A stretch of DNA of 64,000 bases. Origin: Roseibacillus sp. GTDB taxonomy: Bacteria; Verrucomicrobiota; Verrucomicrobiia; Verrucomicrobiales; Akkermansiaceae. Shown here in pieces: positions 27,467 through 37,018 of this stretch; the first letter of the stretch is position 1; each line of letters begins with the position of its first letter. The stretch lies in contig JAPKFB010000002.1 of the NCBI GenBank assembly GCA_028821775.1, forward strand, positions 62,001-126,000, in the 5' to 3' direction. A model generated the notes under the pieces. The model ran no database searches, was not told the origin of the DNA, and saw nothing but the letters and a program-made list of their open reading frames with translations. Position numbers and translations under genes: made by a program.

Positions 27467-27655
27467 TTGGCCAGGAGTTACCTTCAAGTGCAGGTCGTCA
27501 GCGTGGTCCTGCTGGGCAAACGAAAGAATGACGATCCCGAGCCCTCATTCTGGGCGACCGATCGGGAGGGAATTACTGAGATGGAGCGGGTGGGGCGAAG
27601 GTTGGGAGAGATGAAGGGCCGGAGGTGGGAACCCGCGTTCATCGGGGAGGAATAA
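27467..27655 (+). pseudogene. Possible gene remnant (62 aa)
   Basis: A frame opening after a TGA at 27422-27424 and ending with TAA at 27655. The translation resembles the end of a real protein (VVSVVLLGKRKNDDPEPSFW, then ERVGRRLGEMKGRRWEPAF), but only a TTG is available as a start. The frame just upstream in another register also looks coding, suggesting a frameshifted remnant. Family unknown. Confidence 0.2.
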
Positions 27656-27794
27656 CCCACCACTTATTCACAATTTGATTCCGGGGAGGACGGTTTTATG
27701 AGTGAAGAATCAAATAGGAGTTGCCACTTTTGGGAGGGGCGATTATTCCGGCGGCGCTCCGATAAATCCCTACAGGGCGCCAAACAAAATGCGC

Positions 27795-27812
27795 TTGTGA
27801 AAACTTTCACAA
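27795..27812. promoter_or_regulatory. CRP/FNR-family binding-site candidate upstream of actA
   Basis: The 18-bp sequence TTGTGA-AAACTT-TCACAA is a perfect palindrome of half-sites and matches the CRP consensus TGTGA-N6-TCACA exactly. It ends 30 bp before the actA start codon, a position likely to overlap the promoter or transcript start. A CRP/FNR-superfamily regulator acting on the respiratory operon is inferred; no such regulator gene lies in the window. Confidence 0.6.
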
Positions 27813-27842
27813 ACTGCTACTTCCCTTCCGTAGCCTAAGCCG

Positions 27843-28556
27843 ATGGCCAATTTTTTCCCTCGTTGGACTAACGTTCTACCGCTCAAGATAGCGATCTGCC
27901 TCGGCTTCGCAGGAGCCGGAGTGGTGGTCGGGTTCGCCTATTATGCGACGCCCAAAGCGCAGCGGGTGGGATATCAGCCTGCGCAGCCAATCGCCTACGA
28001 TCACGCCCTGCATGTCGGGCAGCTCGGGCTAGATTGCCGCTACTGCCACAGCTTTGTGGAGCACTCGGGGCAGGCCAATATTCCCTCCGCCAACACCTGT
28101 TGGAATTGCCACCAGCACGTGCGCAAGGACAGCGCGAAGCTCGCTCCACTGCGCCGGGCTTACGACAAGGACTTTGCAGGCTACGATGGGGAACCTCTCA
28201 AGTGGGTGCGGGTCCACAAGAATCCCGACTACGTCTTCTTCAACCACTCTGCGCACGTGAATCGCGGGGTTTCCTGTGTTTCGTGTCACGGCAAGGTGAA
28301 CGAGATGGAAGTGGTCTTCCAAGCGAAGAGCCACTCGATGGGCTTCTGTCTCGATTGCCACCGCAGTCCAGAAAATCACCTCCGCCCGCTGGAAGAGGTC
28401 TTCAATCTCGATTACGACGCGGAAAAATATCTGACGGAGAACGAAATTCTCGATGCCTCTGGCAACCGCATCAGCACCCAGAAGGATCTCGGCAAGTTCC
28501 TGAAGGCCCACTGGAACATTCAGTCCAAGGACAGCTGTTCTACCTGCCACCGCTAA
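27843..28556 (+). CDS. actA: Alternative complex III subunit ActA, pentaheme cytochrome c
   Basis: A 237-residue membrane-anchored multiheme cytochrome. One N-terminal TM helix (about 13-35) is followed by five CxxCH heme c motifs: CRYCH (65-69), CWNCH (86-90), CVSCH (145-149), CLDCH (169-173) and CSTCH (232-236). Five hemes is the count known for ActA of ACIII, the quinol:electron-acceptor oxidoreductase that replaces cytochrome bc1 in many bacteria. ActA moves electrons from the iron-sulfur protein ActB to periplasmic acceptors. It is first in the cluster, 4 bp before actB, with a CRP-type palindrome upstream. Confidence 0.94.
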   Translation: MANFFPRWTNVLPLKIAICLGFAGAGVVVGFAYYATPKAQRVGYQPAQPIAYDHALHVGQLGLDCRYCHSFVEHSGQANIPSANTCWNCHQHVRKDSAKLAPLRRAYDKDFAGYDGEPLKWVRVHKNPDYVFFNHSAHVNRGVSCVSCHGKVNEMEVVFQAKSHSMGFCLDCHRSPENHLRPLEEVFNLDYDAEKYLTENEILDASGNRISTQKDLGKFLKAHWNIQSKDSCSTCHR

Positions 28557-28560
28557 GAGC

Positions 28561-31500
28561 ATGAGCAAACGCATCTGGCAACATCCGGACATTCCCGTTG
28601 AAGAGACGGAGATTACCTCGTGGCGGAGTGTGGGCGAGTTGGAGAAGAGTCCTGCCTTCCAGGAGCATCTCGAACGCGAATTCCCCAAGGGCTCCGGCCA
28701 TTTGAGCGAGGAAGAGCGCGAAAGTTCGCGCCGCGGATTTCTCAAGCTCATGGGGGCCTCTTCGGCCCTGAGCGGGCTGGCCTTGGTTTCCTGCCGTCGC
28801 CCCGAGTCCTACATCGTCCCTTACAAGAAGGCCCCCGAGTGGGTCATCCCCGGCAAGCCGCTTTTCTATGCTTCGACCCGCCCCACCGCGGAAGGGGGAG
28901 TGCCTCTGGTGGTGACGACCTTCGAAGGCCGGCCGACCAAGCTCGAAACCAATCGGGAGCATCCCGATGGCGGGGCCAGCGATGCGCTGACCCAAGCTTC
29001 CGTTCTCAACCTCTACGATCCCAATCGCTCCCGGATCTTCCTGAACAAAGGGAAAAAGTCTTCGCGGAAGGCATTTTCGAAAGCATTGACCGGGATCGCG
29101 AAGGAGCCTGGCAAGATCGCGATTCTGGTGGGGGAGGACGACAGTCCGACCCGCAATCGACTGCGCGACGAGCTCAGGAGCGCCTACCCCGCGGCGAAGT
29201 TTTTCAGCTACGAAGCGTTGCGCGGCGCAGGCCGACGCACTGCCAACAACGCGGTCTTTGGAAGCGGGAGCGATGACGGGTGCGAAGTGACCGTCGACTT
29301 TGAAAAGGCCGACCGGATCCTCTCCCTCGACTGTGATTTCCTTGGTGTTGATCCGCACGGAAGCGCAGTAGAATTCTCGAAGCGACGCCAGGGTGGTGGT
29401 TCCGACTACAAGCACAACATCGCGGCGGATAAGATGAATCGCCTCTACATGGTCGAGACTGCCTTCAGTTTGACCGGAGGCATGGCCGATCACCGCCTGC
29501 GTTCCAAGCCGAGCGAGATTCTGCTGGTGGCGGTTGAGATCGCGCGCAAGATCGAGAATGCGGATCAGCTTTCGGCTGAGGCGAAAAAGGAGCTCAACGG
29601 GATCACGAAGAATTTCGAGATCCTCGACGGAGGCTACTTTTTCGGTGGCAACCCCAAGGATTTCTCTGCTTGGGTGAGCGAATGTGCCACTGACCTGCTG
29701 AAGAATGCGGGCAAGTCGCTTGTGCTGGCCGGAAGTCGTCACAACGAAGAATTGCAGCGTCTCGCAATCGCGATGAACAAAGCCCTCGAGGCCTACGGCG
29801 CCGGCGCTCCGCTCCAGGGAGTGCAGACCGGTCGCGAAGGCTACGGCACGCTTCAGGATTTTCAGGGCTTCGTCGGTTCGGATACCACGGTTTTCCTCCT
29901 TGGGCCCGCCAACCCGGTCTATGACACGCCGGGTGATGAGTTTGAGAAGGCGCTCGCGAGTGCCAAGCAAAGCATTCACCTCGGGCTGCGCACGGACGCC
30001 ACGGCCAATGCCTGCACCTGGCATGTTCCGGCCGCTCACTACCTTGAGAGCTGGAGCGATGCCCGAAGCGCGACCGGAGTTTACTCCCTGCTACAGCCCA
30101 TGATTTTGCCTCTCTACGATGGCGTTTCCGAGATCGAGCTCCTCTCGCAGCTGCTCACTTGGAAAGACGTGGACTGGGCCAAGGTCGCGAGTGGAGATGA
30201 GAAGGCTCCTCTCCTGATCAGTGGCGAAGGTCCCAAGGGCGCGGCCTCCCCGGCCTACAACGAAGTGCGCAGCACCTTCGCCGAAATCGGCGAGGAAGGG
30301 GACACGGCTTGGAAGGAAGCTCTAAAAAATGGTTTCCTGGCAGGCAGCGAATACGCCAGCGCCGATCCCGGCGAAGTGGGCGATGTCACGAAGCCTGCGG
30401 AAACAGAGGGCCTCGAAGTGAACTTTTTGGCGGACGCCTCGATCTGGGACGGTCGCTACATCGACAACGGCTGGCTGCAGGAAGCGCCGGATCCAATTTC
30501 GAAACTTTCCTGGGACAACGCGGCCCTCGTTTCGCCCAAGACGGCGAAGGAGCTGGGGGTCTACGACGCCATTCAAGAACTCGAGCCGGAGAGCAATTTC
30601 CCGATCGTGGGCAAGGTGAAGAATGCGCCCAAGCCCCTCATCGGCGAGGGCGGAAATGCCCGGGCTCCGATGGCGGAAATCACGACTTCGGCGGGCCGGA
30701 TGCAGGTTCCCGTGCTGGTGGCCTTTGGGCACGCCGACGACTGCATTTCGATTGCGGTCGGTTACGGACAGGGTGCATCAGATGGGCGCGATGGTACGGT
30801 CGTTGCTCGCGAGAAGGATCCCTTCGCAGTGGTCGGACTGGTCGGGATCAATGCCGGGTTCAACGCCAACGCCATTCGAGGAGAGGGCTTCAGCGCCAAG
30901 GTCGAGAAGGTTGAGAAGCTCAAGGCGAAGTATCCAGTCGCACTCGTGCAGGAGCACAACGCGATGAACGGTCGTGCACTTGCGCGCGAGGTTTCCACCA
31001 ACGAAGTCAATCACCACGGGCACCCAAGATCCTTCGAGAACCAGGTCAAGAACGTGGCCAAGCAAGGCCCGGTCGACTCCCACGCCCCGGAAAACATCTC
31101 CCTCTACAAGCGCAAGGGTTCGGCTTGGGAAGATGATGAGGACAAGCAGGCCGATCTCATCAGTGACAAGATTCACCAGTGGGGGATGGCGATTGACCTC
31201 AACACCTGTCTGGGTTGTAACGCCTGTCTGGTAGCCTGCCAGGCCGAGAACAACATTCCGATCGTCGGTAAGGAGCAGGTCGCGATGGGTCGCGAGATGC
31301 ACTGGATCCGGATGGACCGCTACTTCGCCACTCCGACTTATGAGCGCGATAGTCACGGCGACGTTGCGAAGGAGAACGGCACCAAGAACAAGATCAAGGT
31401 GCCGGCCTGGGTGTTCGAAAACCCCGAGTTTGTCCCCCAGCCGGTGGCCTGCATGCATTGCGAAAATGCTCCCTGCGAAACAGTGTGCCCCGTGAATGCC

Positions 31501-32148
31501 ACGGTGCATACCGAGGAGGGCCTGAACGCGATGGCCTACAACCGCTGTATCGGCACGCGCTACTGCGCCAACAACTGCCCCTACAAGGCGCGCCGTTTCA
31601 ACTTTTTCGATTACAACAAGAACAACCCGCTCATCGACCACAACCTCTACAAGGGCCCGTTTGCGGAGGCCAAGGTGGGCGATGCGCCGCACTTGCAGCG
31701 CAACCCGAACGTCTCGGTTCGCATGCGCGGGGTGATGGAGAAGTGCACTTACTGTGTGCAACGTCTCGAAAGCGCCAAGATCAAGCAAAAGCAGATCGGC
31801 CGCCAGAAGACCCTCAAGGCGGGAGCCCATTCGACCGCGGTGGCCGTGAGTGCAGATGACCTGCGCATCAAGGTCGACTCGGTGCGCACCGCCTGTCAGG
31901 ACGCCTGTCCAACGCAGGCAATCAGCTTTGGCAATATTCTCGACGTGAAAAAATCGCAGGTCTGGTGGGCCAAGAATACTGACCACCAGCAGAAAGACGG
32001 GAATTTCGCTCCCAATCCGCGCAACTATAGCGTCCTGCAATATGTCGGCACCGTGCCACGGACCACCTACCTGGCACGCGTGAAAAACCCCAACCAAGCC
32101 ATGCCCGACGCGAAATATCGCGGGCTTGCTACCATCCACACGGCCTAA
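28561..32148 (+). CDS. actB: Alternative complex III subunit ActB, molybdopterin-type iron-sulfur protein
   Basis: A 1195-residue fusion of a molybdopterin-oxidoreductase-like domain and a ferredoxin domain. The variant Tat signal is RRGFLKLMG at residues 57-65, as annotated for this family (TAT-variant-translocated). The C-terminal part has fifteen Cys in cluster-binding groups: C883/886/889/893, C964/967/972/976, C996/1002/1006, C1062/1065 and C1112/1116. That number suits three [4Fe-4S] and one [3Fe-4S] cluster, as known for ActB. In characterised ACIII the large domain holds no molybdenum. It receives electrons from quinol at ActC and passes them to the ActA hemes. Encoded 12 bp before actC. 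Confidence 0.95.
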   Translation: MSKRIWQHPDIPVEETEITSWRSVGELEKSPAFQEHLEREFPKGSGHLSEEERESSRRGFLKLMGASSALSGLALVSCRRPESYIVPYKKAPEWVIPGKPLFYASTRPTAEGGVPLVVTTFEGRPTKLETNREHPDGGASDALTQASVLNLYDPNRSRIFLNKGKKSSRKAFSKALTGIAKEPGKIAILVGEDDSPTRNRLRDELRSAYPAAKFFSYEALRGAGRRTANNAVFGSGSDDGCEVTVDFEKADRILSLDCDFLGVDPHGSAVEFSKRRQGGGSDYKHNIAADKMNRLYMVETAFSLTGGMADHRLRSKPSEILLVAVEIARKIENADQLSAEAKKELNGITKNFEILDGGYFFGGNPKDFSAWVSECATDLLKNAGKSLVLAGSRHNEELQRLAIAMNKALEAYGAGAPLQGVQTGREGYGTLQDFQGFVGSDTTVFLLGPANPVYDTPGDEFEKALASAKQSIHLGLRTDATANACTWHVPAAHYLESWSDARSATGVYSLLQPMILPLYDGVSEIELLSQLLTWKDVDWAKVASGDEKAPLLISGEGPKGAASPAYNEVRSTFAEIGEEGDTAWKEALKNGFLAGSEYASADPGEVGDVTKPAETEGLEVNFLADASIWDGRYIDNGWLQEAPDPISKLSWDNAALVSPKTAKELGVYDAIQELEPESNFPIVGKVKNAPKPLIGEGGNARAPMAEITTSAGRMQVPVLVAFGHADDCISIAVGYGQGASDGRDGTVVAREKDPFAVVGLVGINAGFNANAIRGEGFSAKVEKVEKLKAKYPVALVQEHNAMNGRALAREVSTNEVNHHGHPRSFENQVKNVAKQGPVDSHAPENISLYKRKGSAWEDDEDKQADLISDKIHQWGMAIDLNTCLGCNACLVACQAENNIPIVGKEQVAMGREMHWIRMDRYFATPTYERDSHGDVAKENGTKNKIKVPAWVFENPEFVPQPVACMHCENAPCETVCPVNATVHTEEGLNAMAYNRCIGTRYCANNCPYKARRFNFFDYNKNNPLIDHNLYKGPFAEAKVGDAPHLQRNPNVSVRMRGVMEKCTYCVQRLESAKIKQKQIGRQKTLKAGAHSTAVAVSADDLRIKVDSVRTACQDACPTQAISFGNILDVKKSQVWWAKNTDHQQKDGNFAPNPRNYSVLQYVGTVPRTTYLARVKNPNQAMPDAKYRGLATIHTA

Positions 32149-32160
32149 CCCTGAGAACTC

Positions 32161-33654
32161 ATGGCAGACGCCGCAACCAAGACCACGAGTGAGTCGTCCG
32201 CGCCGCGGGAAGTGAAGCTTCCTGTCCTCGAGCGCGAGAAGCTCATCCTCAACAAACGGTCCTACCACTGGATCACGGAGCGAGTGTGCGGCGTGGTCGA
32301 GAACAAGCAGCCTGCGATCTGGTGGGCCTTGTTCATCCCGGCTGTCATCATGGCGGTGGTCGGGGTGGGGGGCGGTCTCATCTACCTCATCACCACCGGA
32401 GTCGGAGTGTGGGGGAACACCAACCGCGTGATGTGGGGATGGCCGATCGTGAACTTCGTGTTCTGGATTGGAATCGGTCACGCCGGAACACTGATCTCGG
32501 CGATTCTTTTCCTGACCCGTCAGAATTGGCGGACGTCCATCAACCGCGCGGCGGAGGCCATGACGATTTTCGCGGTGATCTGCGCGGGCATCTTCCCGGC
32601 CTTCCACGTGGGACGGGTCTGGATGGCCTGGTATCTCGCGCCTATCCCGAACGCGAATGCGATCTGGCAGAATTTCAAGTCGCCGCTGCTCTGGGACGTC
32701 TTCGCAGTCTCGACCTACTTCTCCATCTCCCTGGTCTTCTGGTTCCTCGGAATGGTGCCGGACCTCGCGACCATTCGCGACCGGTGCAAGAACGGAGTGA
32801 AGAAGATGCTCTACGGTATCTTTTCTCTCGGATGGCGCGGCAGCAACCGCCACTGGAGCCACTACGAGATGGCTTACCTCCTCCTGGCCGCCCTTTCCAC
32901 CCCGCTTGTGCTCTCGGTGCACTCGGTGGTGAGTTTCGACTTCGCAACCTCCATCGTGCCCGGTTGGCACACCACGATTTTCCCTCCCTATTTTGTGGCC
33001 GGTGCCGTCTTCGGCGGTTTTGCGATGGTGCTCACCATCATGATTCCGGCACGCCTCATTTATGGCCTGCAGGACATGATCACGATGAAGCACATCGACA
33101 ACATGGCCAAGATCATCCTCCTGACGGGATCGATCGTGGGCTATGCCTACCTGATGGAGCTCTTCGTGGCCTTCTACTCGGGGGCCGAGTATGAAATGAA
33201 GGCCTTCACTTACCGCATCACCGGTCCCTACTGGTGGGCTTACGTCTGCATGATGAGCTGCAACGTCCTTTCTCCACAGCTCTTCTGGTTCAAGTGGTGC
33301 CGCGAAAACCTCTGGGTCGTGATGGGAGTCTGCATGTGTGTGAACGCCGGCATGTGGTTTGAGCGCTTCGTCATCATCGTGACCACCCTAGCGCGGGACT
33401 TCATGCCCGCCAACTGGAAGTATTACAACCAGAGCTGGGTCGACATAGGCCTCTTCCTCGGCACGATCGGCTTGTTTCTTTCGCTCTTCCTCCTCTTCCT
33501 GCGCTTCCTGCCCTGCATCAACATCGCAGAGGTCAAATGGGCCAAGGAAGAGAGCGACGTGCACCACGACGACAAGAAGGCTCATCCCGATCCGGGAGCG
33601 GTCGTGGAGCCCGCTTACCAGCACGAACTTGAGAAAGGAACTGCCGAAGTCTGA
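32161..33654 (+). CDS. actC: Alternative complex III subunit ActC, NrfD-like quinol-binding protein
   Basis: A 497-residue integral membrane protein of the NrfD/PsrC family with about ten TM helices. ActC forms the quinol site and possible proton path of ACIII. Recognisable segments include [10 protein letters not shown] near the N-terminus, [13 protein letters not shown] in TM2-3 and [11 protein letters not shown]. The stop codon overlaps the start of actD (TGATG), implying coupled translation. The C-terminal tail is hydrophilic and charged. Confidence 0.94.
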   Translation: MADAATKTTSESSAPREVKLPVLEREKLILNKRSYHWITERVCGVVENKQPAIWWALFIPAVIMAVVGVGGGLIYLITTGVGVWGNTNRVMWGWPIVNFVFWIGIGHAGTLISAILFLTRQNWRTSINRAAEAMTIFAVICAGIFPAFHVGRVWMAWYLAPIPNANAIWQNFKSPLLWDVFAVSTYFSISLVFWFLGMVPDLATIRDRCKNGVKKMLYGIFSLGWRGSNRHWSHYEMAYLLLAALSTPLVLSVHSVVSFDFATSIVPGWHTTIFPPYFVAGAVFGGFAMVLTIMIPARLIYGLQDMITMKHIDNMAKIILLTGSIVGYAYLMELFVAFYSGAEYEMKAFTYRITGPYWWAYVCMMSCNVLSPQLFWFKWCRENLWVVMGVCMCVNAGMWFERFVIIVTTLARDFMPANWKYYNQSWVDIGLFLGTIGLFLSLFLLFLRFLPCINIAEVKWAKEESDVHHDDKKAHPDPGAVVEPAYQHELEKGTAEV

Positions 33655-34211
33655 TGAGTACAACCGTCAAACGCGTTTACGGCTACCTCGCCGAGTTTGA
33701 AAGCGCATCCTCCCTCTACAAGGCGTCTGAAAAAGTACGCGACGCGGGATTCCGCAAGTGGGATTGCTACACGCCCTATCCAGTCCACGGCTTGGACGAT
33801 GCGATGGGAATCAAGCGCTCGATTCTTCCCTACTTTGTGTTCTTCGGAGGGCTGACCGGACTCGCGACCGCCTTCTTCCTCGCCTACATCACCCAGGTGG
33901 GAATCTACCCCACGGTGGTGCAGGGCAAGCCGGCCAACATCTTCACGGTGCCGGCCTTCTTCCCGATCATGTTTGAGCTCACCGTGCTCTTCTCGGGATT
34001 TACCACTTTGTTTGGTTTGTTGGGTCTCTGCCAACTCCCTCGCTGGAACCACCCGCTCTTTGCGAGCCGGCAGTTCCACCGGAGCACGGATGACGGGTTT
34101 TTCATCGCGATTGAAGCGCGTGACCCCAAGTTTTCGGCAGAAGGAACGAAGGGCTTCCTCGATGAAATCGGCGGCGCCAATATCGAATTGGTCGAAGACG
34201 ACGGAAACTAG
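33654..34211 (+). CDS. actD: Alternative complex III subunit ActD (DUF3341)
   Basis: A 185-residue DUF3341 protein, the ActD subunit of ACIII. The soluble N-terminal part begins VYGYLAEFESASSLYKASEK and has the DCYTPYPVHGLDDAMG motif typical of the family. Two TM helices follow (about 60-85 and 102-125). The role is structural within the membrane arm. Its start overlaps the actC stop by one base, and actE follows after 12 bp. Confidence 0.94.
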   Translation: MSTTVKRVYGYLAEFESASSLYKASEKVRDAGFRKWDCYTPYPVHGLDDAMGIKRSILPYFVFFGGLTGLATAFFLAYITQVGIYPTVVQGKPANIFTVPAFFPIMFELTVLFSGFTTLFGLLGLCQLPRWNHPLFASRQFHRSTDDGFFIAIEARDPKFSAEGTKGFLDEIGGANIELVEDDGN

Positions 34212-34223
34212 ACTGACGATCCC

Positions 34224-34913
34224 ATGAAGTTTTTCTTCCTCGCCTTCCTCGGAATGATCACCCTTGCCATCGGCATTCTGGGCTTCCGCGGAGATAAATT
34301 CAGCCAGACCCCGATCGAGATCTTCCCGGACATGGACCGACAGGATTTCCTGAAGGGGCAAAAGCCCAGCGACTTTTTCCACGATGGCATGGGAGCCCGC
34401 CTCCCGGTTGCCGGCACCGTTCCGCATTCCAGTGATGATGGCATTTTTCCGGTCGAGTTCAGCGAGGGCCGCACCGGTCACTACTACTCCGGGGCGATCA
34501 ACGATTATTTCGCGACCGGGCTTCCCCTCGAGAAGCTCGGGCTGACGGGGGACTCTGCGGCTGATGAAATGCAGAGCCTTCTGCGGCGCGGGCAAGGACG
34601 CTTCGGAATTTATTGCGCCATCTGCCATGGTCATGGAGGTGATGGCACCGGCACGGTCAGTCGCTACATGGCCGCCAAGGTGGCCAACCTGCACGAGGCG
34701 CGCTTCGGAGCGGACCAGTATCCGGACGGCAAAGTCTATCACGTCATTACGCACGGACAGGGACTCATGAGCGGCTACGGCGCCAACATCCCGGTGCGTG
34801 ATCGCTGGGCCATCGTCGCTTACCTGCGTGCCCTGCAGGAGTCGAAGAAGGCTCCTGCGGATGCGCCCGCCGCGCCTGAAAACACTGAAACGGCGGGAGG
34901 CGCCTCTAACTGA
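34224..34913 (+). CDS. actE: Alternative complex III subunit ActE, monoheme cytochrome c
   Basis: A 229-residue protein with an N-terminal hydrophobic segment (MKFFFLAFLGMITLAIGILG) and one heme c motif, CAICH, at residues 131-135. A Met ligand is likely in the GLMSGYGANIP segment. In ACIII, ActE is a periplasmic lipid- or helix-anchored cytochrome that accepts electrons from ActA and may deliver them to the oxidase. I see no lipobox Cys here, so a TM anchor is more likely. It precedes actF by 8 bp. Confidence 0.92.
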   Translation: MKFFFLAFLGMITLAIGILGFRGDKFSQTPIEIFPDMDRQDFLKGQKPSDFFHDGMGARLPVAGTVPHSSDDGIFPVEFSEGRTGHYYSGAINDYFATGLPLEKLGLTGDSAADEMQSLLRRGQGRFGIYCAICHGHGGDGTGTVSRYMAAKVANLHEARFGADQYPDGKVYHVITHGQGLMSGYGANIPVRDRWAIVAYLRALQESKKAPADAPAAPENTETAGGASN

Positions 34914-34921
34914 TTACCGGT

Positions 34922-36235
34922 ATGGGACACATGGTTACATCGGCAGACATTCCGGTCGACGGCGAGAAGATCGACGGGAACAAGCTTCAACGGATCCGGA
35001 CCATCTGTGGTGGGATCATGGTCGGCGGGATCGCGATCAGTTTTCCGATCCTGATCGCCGGCATGTTCGTGTCGGATAAGGCGCAGGGTTCCTACGCCTA
35101 TTCCTGGCTCTACGCCTTCTTCTTCTTCACCACCCTTTCGCTGGGCGGATGCTTCTGGACCCTCCTTCACAACGTCTCCAATTCGGGCTGGGGTGTTTCG
35201 GTACGCCGGGTGATGGAGAATGTGGGCTTCGTCTTTCCGTTCATGATCGTCTTTGCGATCCCGTTCCTCTTCCCGCAGGTGCAAGAGTTCCTCTACGAGT
35301 GGATGGCCGGTCATCGCAGCGTTCCGGACAACACGGCCCTTGAGGACCACCTTCACCACACCAATCACCTCCTCTACTTGAAGCGTTGGTTCCTCAACAT
35401 CCCCTTCTGGTATGTGCGCTTCTTTGGCTACTTTGCCATCCTCGGGCTTGTTATCTATCGGCTGCGCAAACTCTCGATTGATCAGGACAATGATCCGAAT
35501 CCCGGCACCAAGCGACTCATCCGGGCGCGGCGCGATTCCTCCTGGGGAGTGCCCGTCTTCGCCTTGGTGCTGACCTTCCTCTCCATCGACTTGGTGAAGA
35601 CCCTCGACTACAAGTGGTTCTCCACCATGTGGGGGGTCTACATTTTCGCGGGCAGCGCGCTCAACTCGATGGCGGTCATCATCCTGGTCACGATCGCCCT
35701 GCGTCGCATGGGATACCTGAAGAACGTGGTGGGTCCGGAACATGATCACCTGATGGGTAAGCTCGCCTTCGCCTTCACCGTCTTCTGGGCCTACATCTCC
35801 TTCGACCAGTATTTCCTGATCTGGTACGCCAACATCACGGAAGAGACTCGTTACTTCATCCTGCGAAACACCGAAGGATGGAACTACGTCAGTCTCGTGC
35901 TGGTCTTTGGTCACTTTGTCGCCCCCTTCCTGCTCTTGATCCGCCAGGACCTGAAGCGCCGGAATGGCTACATGATCATTGTGGCCCTCTACCTCCTTGG
36001 CATGCACATGATCGATGTCTACCACATGATCATCCCGGAACGGGGACCCTCGGTCGGCCTGGTGGTGGACGGCAAACCGGAGCTCTGGCTCAACGGATCG
36101 TTCTTCGGCGACATCATCGCCTTCGTGATCGTGGGTGCCGGCTTCGTTTTCTTCCTTCTGCGAAACATCGCTTCGGCTGCGCTCTATCCGAACCGCGATC
36201 CGCGCATCCTTGAATCAGCCAACGTGCACAACTGA
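34922..36235 (+). CDS. actF: Alternative complex III subunit ActF, NrfD-like membrane protein
   Basis: A 437-residue membrane protein with about ten TM helices, the second NrfD-like subunit of ACIII, related to ActC but with no complete quinol site in known structures. Typical segments are LGGCFWTLLHNVSNSGWGVS near the N-terminus and FWAYISFDQYFLIWYANI in the second half. A second in-frame ATG lies three codons in (MGHM), so the precise start is uncertain by nine bases. The stop codon overlaps the start of the next cytochrome gene (TGATG), tying the ACIII genes to the downstream module. Confidence 0.93.
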   Translation: MGHMVTSADIPVDGEKIDGNKLQRIRTICGGIMVGGIAISFPILIAGMFVSDKAQGSYAYSWLYAFFFFTTLSLGGCFWTLLHNVSNSGWGVSVRRVMENVGFVFPFMIVFAIPFLFPQVQEFLYEWMAGHRSVPDNTALEDHLHHTNHLLYLKRWFLNIPFWYVRFFGYFAILGLVIYRLRKLSIDQDNDPNPGTKRLIRARRDSSWGVPVFALVLTFLSIDLVKTLDYKWFSTMWGVYIFAGSALNSMAVIILVTIALRRMGYLKNVVGPEHDHLMGKLAFAFTVFWAYISFDQYFLIWYANITEETRYFILRNTEGWNYVSLVLVFGHFVAPFLLLIRQDLKRRNGYMIIVALYLLGMHMIDVYHMIIPERGPSVGLVVDGKPELWLNGSFFGDIIAFVIVGAGFVFFLLRNIASAALYPNRDPRILESANVHN

Positions 36236-36999
36236 TGGACTCGGCGAAAGACAATCCTCTCAAGCGATTTTCCAGCTTCTGGCTGGGGCTGATCATCTTT
36301 GCCTCCTTCGGGTTGCTGAGTCTCCTGCTTGGCCTGTGCTTCAAGAAGCCCATCAATAATGCCTACGATGAGCACAACGCGAATCGGCGTCAGGAAATCA
36401 GAACCGAAGTGGATGCCGCTCACGCGGGAGCCAGGAAGGCTGCCGTCAAGAGCTTCGAGAAGGTAGGAGCCACCTTGCTCGCCGCCACCGTGGGTGCAGT
36501 GGAGAAGCCTGAGTTCATTCTTCCCGGCTCCGCCATGGCGAAGGAGAAGGCGGCCGCCGGTAATACGGGCATCGAAGTGCCTGCTGACTTTCCCAAAGTC
36601 GCTGCCGACGCTCCGGTGGACCCGGCCATGATGGATGAAGGCAAGGTGCTCTATTCAACCTGTCTTGCCTGCCACGGTCCCGACGCGAACGGAGTTCTCA
36701 ACCTCGGACCGCCCCTGGCGGGATCAGAATGGGTCGCGGGCCCGGTGGAGAACCTGATTGCAATCCAGTTGCGTGGAATGTTCGGACCGATCGAAGTGAA
36801 GGGGACGACCTACACCCCGGTCGCTCCCATGGCGCCGCTGGCCTTTCAGACCGATGATCAAATCGCGGCCGTGCTCACTTATGTCCGCAATAGTTTTGGG
36901 AACAAGGCTTCTCCGGTCACTGCCGAGCAGGTCAAAGCGATGCGGGGTGAGGTTGGCAAGCCGATGCTGAACCCGACTCAACTCCTTCCCCTCAAATAA
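36235..36999 (+). CDS. Membrane-anchored monoheme cytochrome c, copy 1
   Basis: A 254-residue protein with one N-terminal TM helix (about 15-37), an Ala/Lys-rich linker and a C-terminal cytochrome c domain with CLACH at residues 143-147. The C-terminal domain is clearly paralogous to that of the second cytochrome at 39259 (shared LAGSEWV, then VKG-TY, then FVRN/YVRN-FGN). It starts inside the actF stop codon, so it is translated with ACIII. The likely role is to carry electrons between ACIII and the downstream oxidase modules. A similar position is occupied by mono-heme cytochromes in other ACIII-oxidase clusters. Confidence 0.88.
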   Translation: MDSAKDNPLKRFSSFWLGLIIFASFGLLSLLLGLCFKKPINNAYDEHNANRRQEIRTEVDAAHAGARKAAVKSFEKVGATLLAATVGAVEKPEFILPGSAMAKEKAAAGNTGIEVPADFPKVAADAPVDPAMMDEGKVLYSTCLACHGPDANGVLNLGPPLAGSEWVAGPVENLIAIQLRGMFGPIEVKGTTYTPVAPMAPLAFQTDDQIAAVLTYVRNSFGNKASPVTAEQVKAMRGEVGKPMLNPTQLLPLK

Positions 37000-37018
37000 C
37001 CCAGAAGAGCGCTCATCC

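Larger units (their letters stand above)
27309..27842. other. Intergenic region upstream of the respiratory cluster
   Basis: About 530 bp between the terminator and actA. It contains an uncertain frame (27467-27655), an inverted repeat ATTTGATTC (27673-27681) / GAATCAAAT (27707-27715), and a CRP-type palindrome at 27795-27812. The promoter of the ACIII cluster should lie in the last 170 bp. Confidence 0.55.

Noticed and set aside
30778-33093. Long minus-strand open frame opposite actB/actC (about 770 codons)
   Set aside because: Mirror of GC-rich coding sequence; translation is His/Arg/Asp-rich and low in hydrophobic pattern, while the plus strand encodes well-conserved ACIII subunits.
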